NCBI GenBank assembly: GCA_019236735.1
Contig: JAFAIM010000012.1
Span: forward strand, 1 to 64,000
Length of the DNA stretch: 64,000 nt
Direction: 5' to 3'
From: Burkholderiaceae bacterium
Lineage (GTDB): Bacteria; Pseudomonadota; Gammaproteobacteria; Burkholderiales; Burkholderiaceae_F
This document shows, piece by piece, positions 62,256-64,000 of the stretch. The notes beneath the pieces were generated by a model. That model was not told where the DNA came from and searched no databases. It saw only the letters and a list, made by a program, of their open reading frames with translations. Within the stretch, counting starts at the first letter, position 1; the number at the start of each line of letters is the position of its first letter. A program made the position numbers and the translations under genes.

Positions 62256-63761
62256 CTATTCCCTCCAACGTCCGTAAAGAGTTGTGTCAATTGCGTCATG
62301 CAACAACGCCTCTCTCGCTGAGCGTTCCACTTCGGTTATCGCAGCGTCTCCCGGAAAGCGATACGCACCGATGACGACAGCATTTTCGACGCCTGCCACT
62401 ACCTTGCCGATGTATTGCTGAAAATCGGAACAAGACCTGGCGTTGTCCGCGGTGACTGTGTTCTTGAAGCCGGGCTGCTTGCCAAAGCATGCGTAGTATC
62501 GGGTCGCCATTTCGATCGTTTGTTGCTGGGCGCCCTGATAGCGATAGGGATCGTAGCCGGCACCGCGCAGGGTCTCTGCCGACGTATATAGCCAGCTCAG
62601 AGTACCCATCGGATAGCCTATGCCGGCCATTGCATGGGCATTTCGAAATCGATCGTTGATCTCCCCCGGGGCGACAACACTCGTGGAGTACGCCGGCCGG
62701 CTCTTCAACGGATCATCACTGGAATTCGGTGTGATGCGGAGCATGGGCTGGTCGTTGACACCGTAGATGACGTAGCTGAAAAGCTTCGTCCACGGCAGCT
62801 CCAGTTTGAACACCGTGTCGCCACCATGGAGCGCGGCCTCAAGTCTGCTCGAATCGTCCAATAGCCGTGCAATCGCGATGAGGGCGGCAAGATGGGATGC
62901 GAACTGATTGTTGTAAGTCTCGTCCCCATTTGTTTTGCCCGCGATGCTGTGGACGAATTCTTCATTCGACATCGTACGGATCGTCTCGTACATTCCTTGA
63001 TGAAAGAGATTGAGACGGGCCACTTCATCGGGGCTGAAAGCGCCGATTCCCTGCAGCAAATCCTGCGCCTGGACCGAATAGACCACGCCTCGTGAGATCT
63101 GGAGCGCATTGGCGATGGGCTGCGCCGGCTTGCCGTCCGCCTTGCAGTACTGTGCCGTGGACCGGCGGAAGGTTCCGGACGCGTCACGAAATCCGCGGTC
63201 GGCCCACGCGACAAGAATGCGCTTGGCCGCGCTTATCGCCTGATCGGCTGATGGAGCCGCGGCGGGAAGCGCGGCGCCAGCCTTGGCAAGTGCGGCGTAG
63301 AGAGCAAATTGCGCGGCCACCACGGCAACTCCGGCAGGCGGTGCGGCACCCGGGCGAACCTTCAATGCGGATACAAGATCCTGCTCGCTGGTTGTCTCGC
63401 CGGCATAACCCCTCGCACTTTCGATCGAAAACGCGTGAAGGTAGATATAGATGTCGCAACCGGAGTACGCCGCATCCCAATCGATCTTGCTGGCCAGGTG
63501 GGTTTTGACTGCAGTCGCCAATCTGGCGAAACTCCGCGCGGAGTACGAGGCTGGAACATTGATTCGCTGAGCTATATCCATTACGTCAGCCTGCGTCTCA
63601 AACACTCGCGGAAATTGTTTGGTGCTGACGTATTCGCCGGAGAGTCTGGGAAACCTGTCCGGCATCCGACGATTGCCTGAGGCTGCATGCGCGGCCTGTG
63701 GAATCAAGAGCAGACACATTAGGCTGGCAGTAAGTGCGCCTGCTGTCCAAGAGCGCGTCAC
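62256..63761 (-). CDS. Exported alpha/alpha-toroid-like protein, possible polysaccharide lyase
   Basis: A 501-residue protein starting at GTG 63761, behind TAGGA. The signal peptide ends AAHAAS (residue 27). The mature part is mostly helical pairs. Segments GVVYSVQAQDLLQGI, FHQGMYETIRTMSNEEFVHS and ETYNNQFASHLAALIAIARL are reminiscent of alginate-lyase (alpha/alpha) barrels, with the N-x-x-SH region near the expected asparagine and histidine. The match is weak, so the lyase call is a suggestion. It overlaps no gene. The preceding partial CDS ends 6 bases upstream, so they form an operon. Confidence 0.55.
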   Translation of the reverse strand: MTRSWTAGALTASLMCLLLIPQAAHAASGNRRMPDRFPRLSGEYVSTKQFPRVFETQADVMDIAQRINVPASYSARSFARLATAVKTHLASKIDWDAAYSGCDIYIYLHAFSIESARGYAGETTSEQDLVSALKVRPGAAPPAGVAVVAAQFALYAALAKAGAALPAAAPSADQAISAAKRILVAWADRGFRDASGTFRRSTAQYCKADGKPAQPIANALQISRGVVYSVQAQDLLQGIGAFSPDEVARLNLFHQGMYETIRTMSNEEFVHSIAGKTNGDETYNNQFASHLAALIAIARLLDDSSRLEAALHGGDTVFKLELPWTKLFSYVIYGVNDQPMLRITPNSSDDPLKSRPAYSTSVVAPGEINDRFRNAHAMAGIGYPMGTLSWLYTSAETLRGAGYDPYRYQGAQQQTIEMATRYYACFGKQPGFKNTVTADNARSCSDFQQYIGKVVAGVENAVVIGAYRFPGDAAITEVERSAREALLHDAIDTTLYGRWRE

Positions 63762-63767
63762 GAAGTC

Positions 63768-64000
63768 CTACTCCGCCTTTCTGAAGCCTACCCCGTCAGT
63801 CGTTGGAACGATTCTGTTTACGCACCAAGTTGGTATGGAATCTGCGCCACCCGTCATGAAGTACGGAATCCTGCCGGCGCCATGCCAAACCGTTCGACCA
63901 AACGCCACTGATCTGCCTGTCGGCCAGCCAGTAGCGGGGTCTATTTCGCCACTGCCGAGACTCCACTGGCCGGCTGGTGCCGTGAAATTGCTCCAATACG
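63768..64000 (-). CDS. C-terminal end of an unassigned protein (runs off the right edge), not in the ORF track
   Basis: Reading the minus strand from base 63998 gives 76 residues ending at TAG 63770-63768. They are protein-like, with W, Y, F, C and G in balanced use (WSNFTAPAGQWSLGSGEIDP; ARTVWHGAGR-like and IPYFMTGGADSIPTWCVNRI). The competing frame, listed as 63796-63996, is rich in R and W and looks like a shadow. The stop stands six bases from the next gene's GTG. The family cannot be named from the fragment. Confidence 0.6.
   Translation of the reverse strand, partial: YWSNFTAPAGQWSLGSGEIDPATGWPTGRSVAFGRTVWHGAGRIPYFMTGGADSIPTWCVNRIVPTTDGVGFRKAE

Overview
The window is GC-rich DNA from a Gram-negative proteobacterium. 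The evidence is numerous outer-membrane lipoproteins, RND/OMF efflux, a TonB-dependent receptor, OmpA-family proteins and spanin-type envelope genes. DUF6781, gamma carbonic anhydrase, PPK2 and the general codon style point to a betaproteobacterium (Burkholderiales or a near relative), but no rRNA or tRNA is present to fix this. Genes are densely packed with many ATGA overlaps. I saw no tRNA, rRNA, CRISPR array or insertion sequence.

Left part (1-18.3 kb): metal and envelope stress. A multicopper oxidase enters from the left edge. Next is a minus-strand operon of two tiny paralogous membrane proteins, an ECF sigma factor, its anti-sigma factor and a SCO1-like copper protein. After a truncated AAA/DUF4143 pseudogene and a periplasmic thioredoxin comes a histidine kinase/OmpR regulator pair divergent from a CpxP/Spy-like protein. 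An RHH/PIN toxin-antitoxin pair follows, then a bufABC-type operon (ribosomal copper-binding 'bufferin' peptide, DUF692 enzyme, DUF2063 partner). The buf operon is divergent from a tripartite RND efflux operon.

Middle part (18.3-44.3 kb): housekeeping and accessory genes. These include a VOC protein, a Uma2 nuclease-like protein, and a Gld-type ABC exporter operon with DUF4340. Then come ChaN, a TMEM175 channel, EgtD, TauE/SafE, a gamma carbonic anhydrase, an ACT protein, an OmpA-like lipoprotein and Ohr. A bacterial NHEJ block (Ku, LigD) lies beside an HTH-TPR protein, DUF72 and DUF6781. A TPR/HD-GYP protein is divergent from a 47-residue peptide with a double-glycine-like motif that the ORF track misses. 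An MFS carrier, a secreted methyltransferase, PPK2, a YiiX-like hydrolase and a threonine aldolase with a structured leader complete this part.

Right part (44.3-64 kb): accessory region. An embedded Rz/Rz1 spanin pair sits alone, without other phage genes, downstream of a secreted repeat protein and a trypsin-like protease. After it come a DoxX-like protein and a TonB receptor with a palindromic operator in its promoter, divergent from a TPR-sulfotransferase. An MFS carrier, RtcB, HipBA with an apparently leaderless promoter, small envelope proteins and a MOSC-reductase fusion follow. A PEP mutase-like/XRE/carboxymuconolactone decarboxylase group, a secreted protein and a partial CDS at the right edge close the window.

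The observations I rate highest are the bufferin operon with its metal-handling neighbours, the orphan nested spanins next to a secreted protease, the double-glycine mini-peptide beside HD-GYP, and the paired mini membrane proteins heading the ECF operon.
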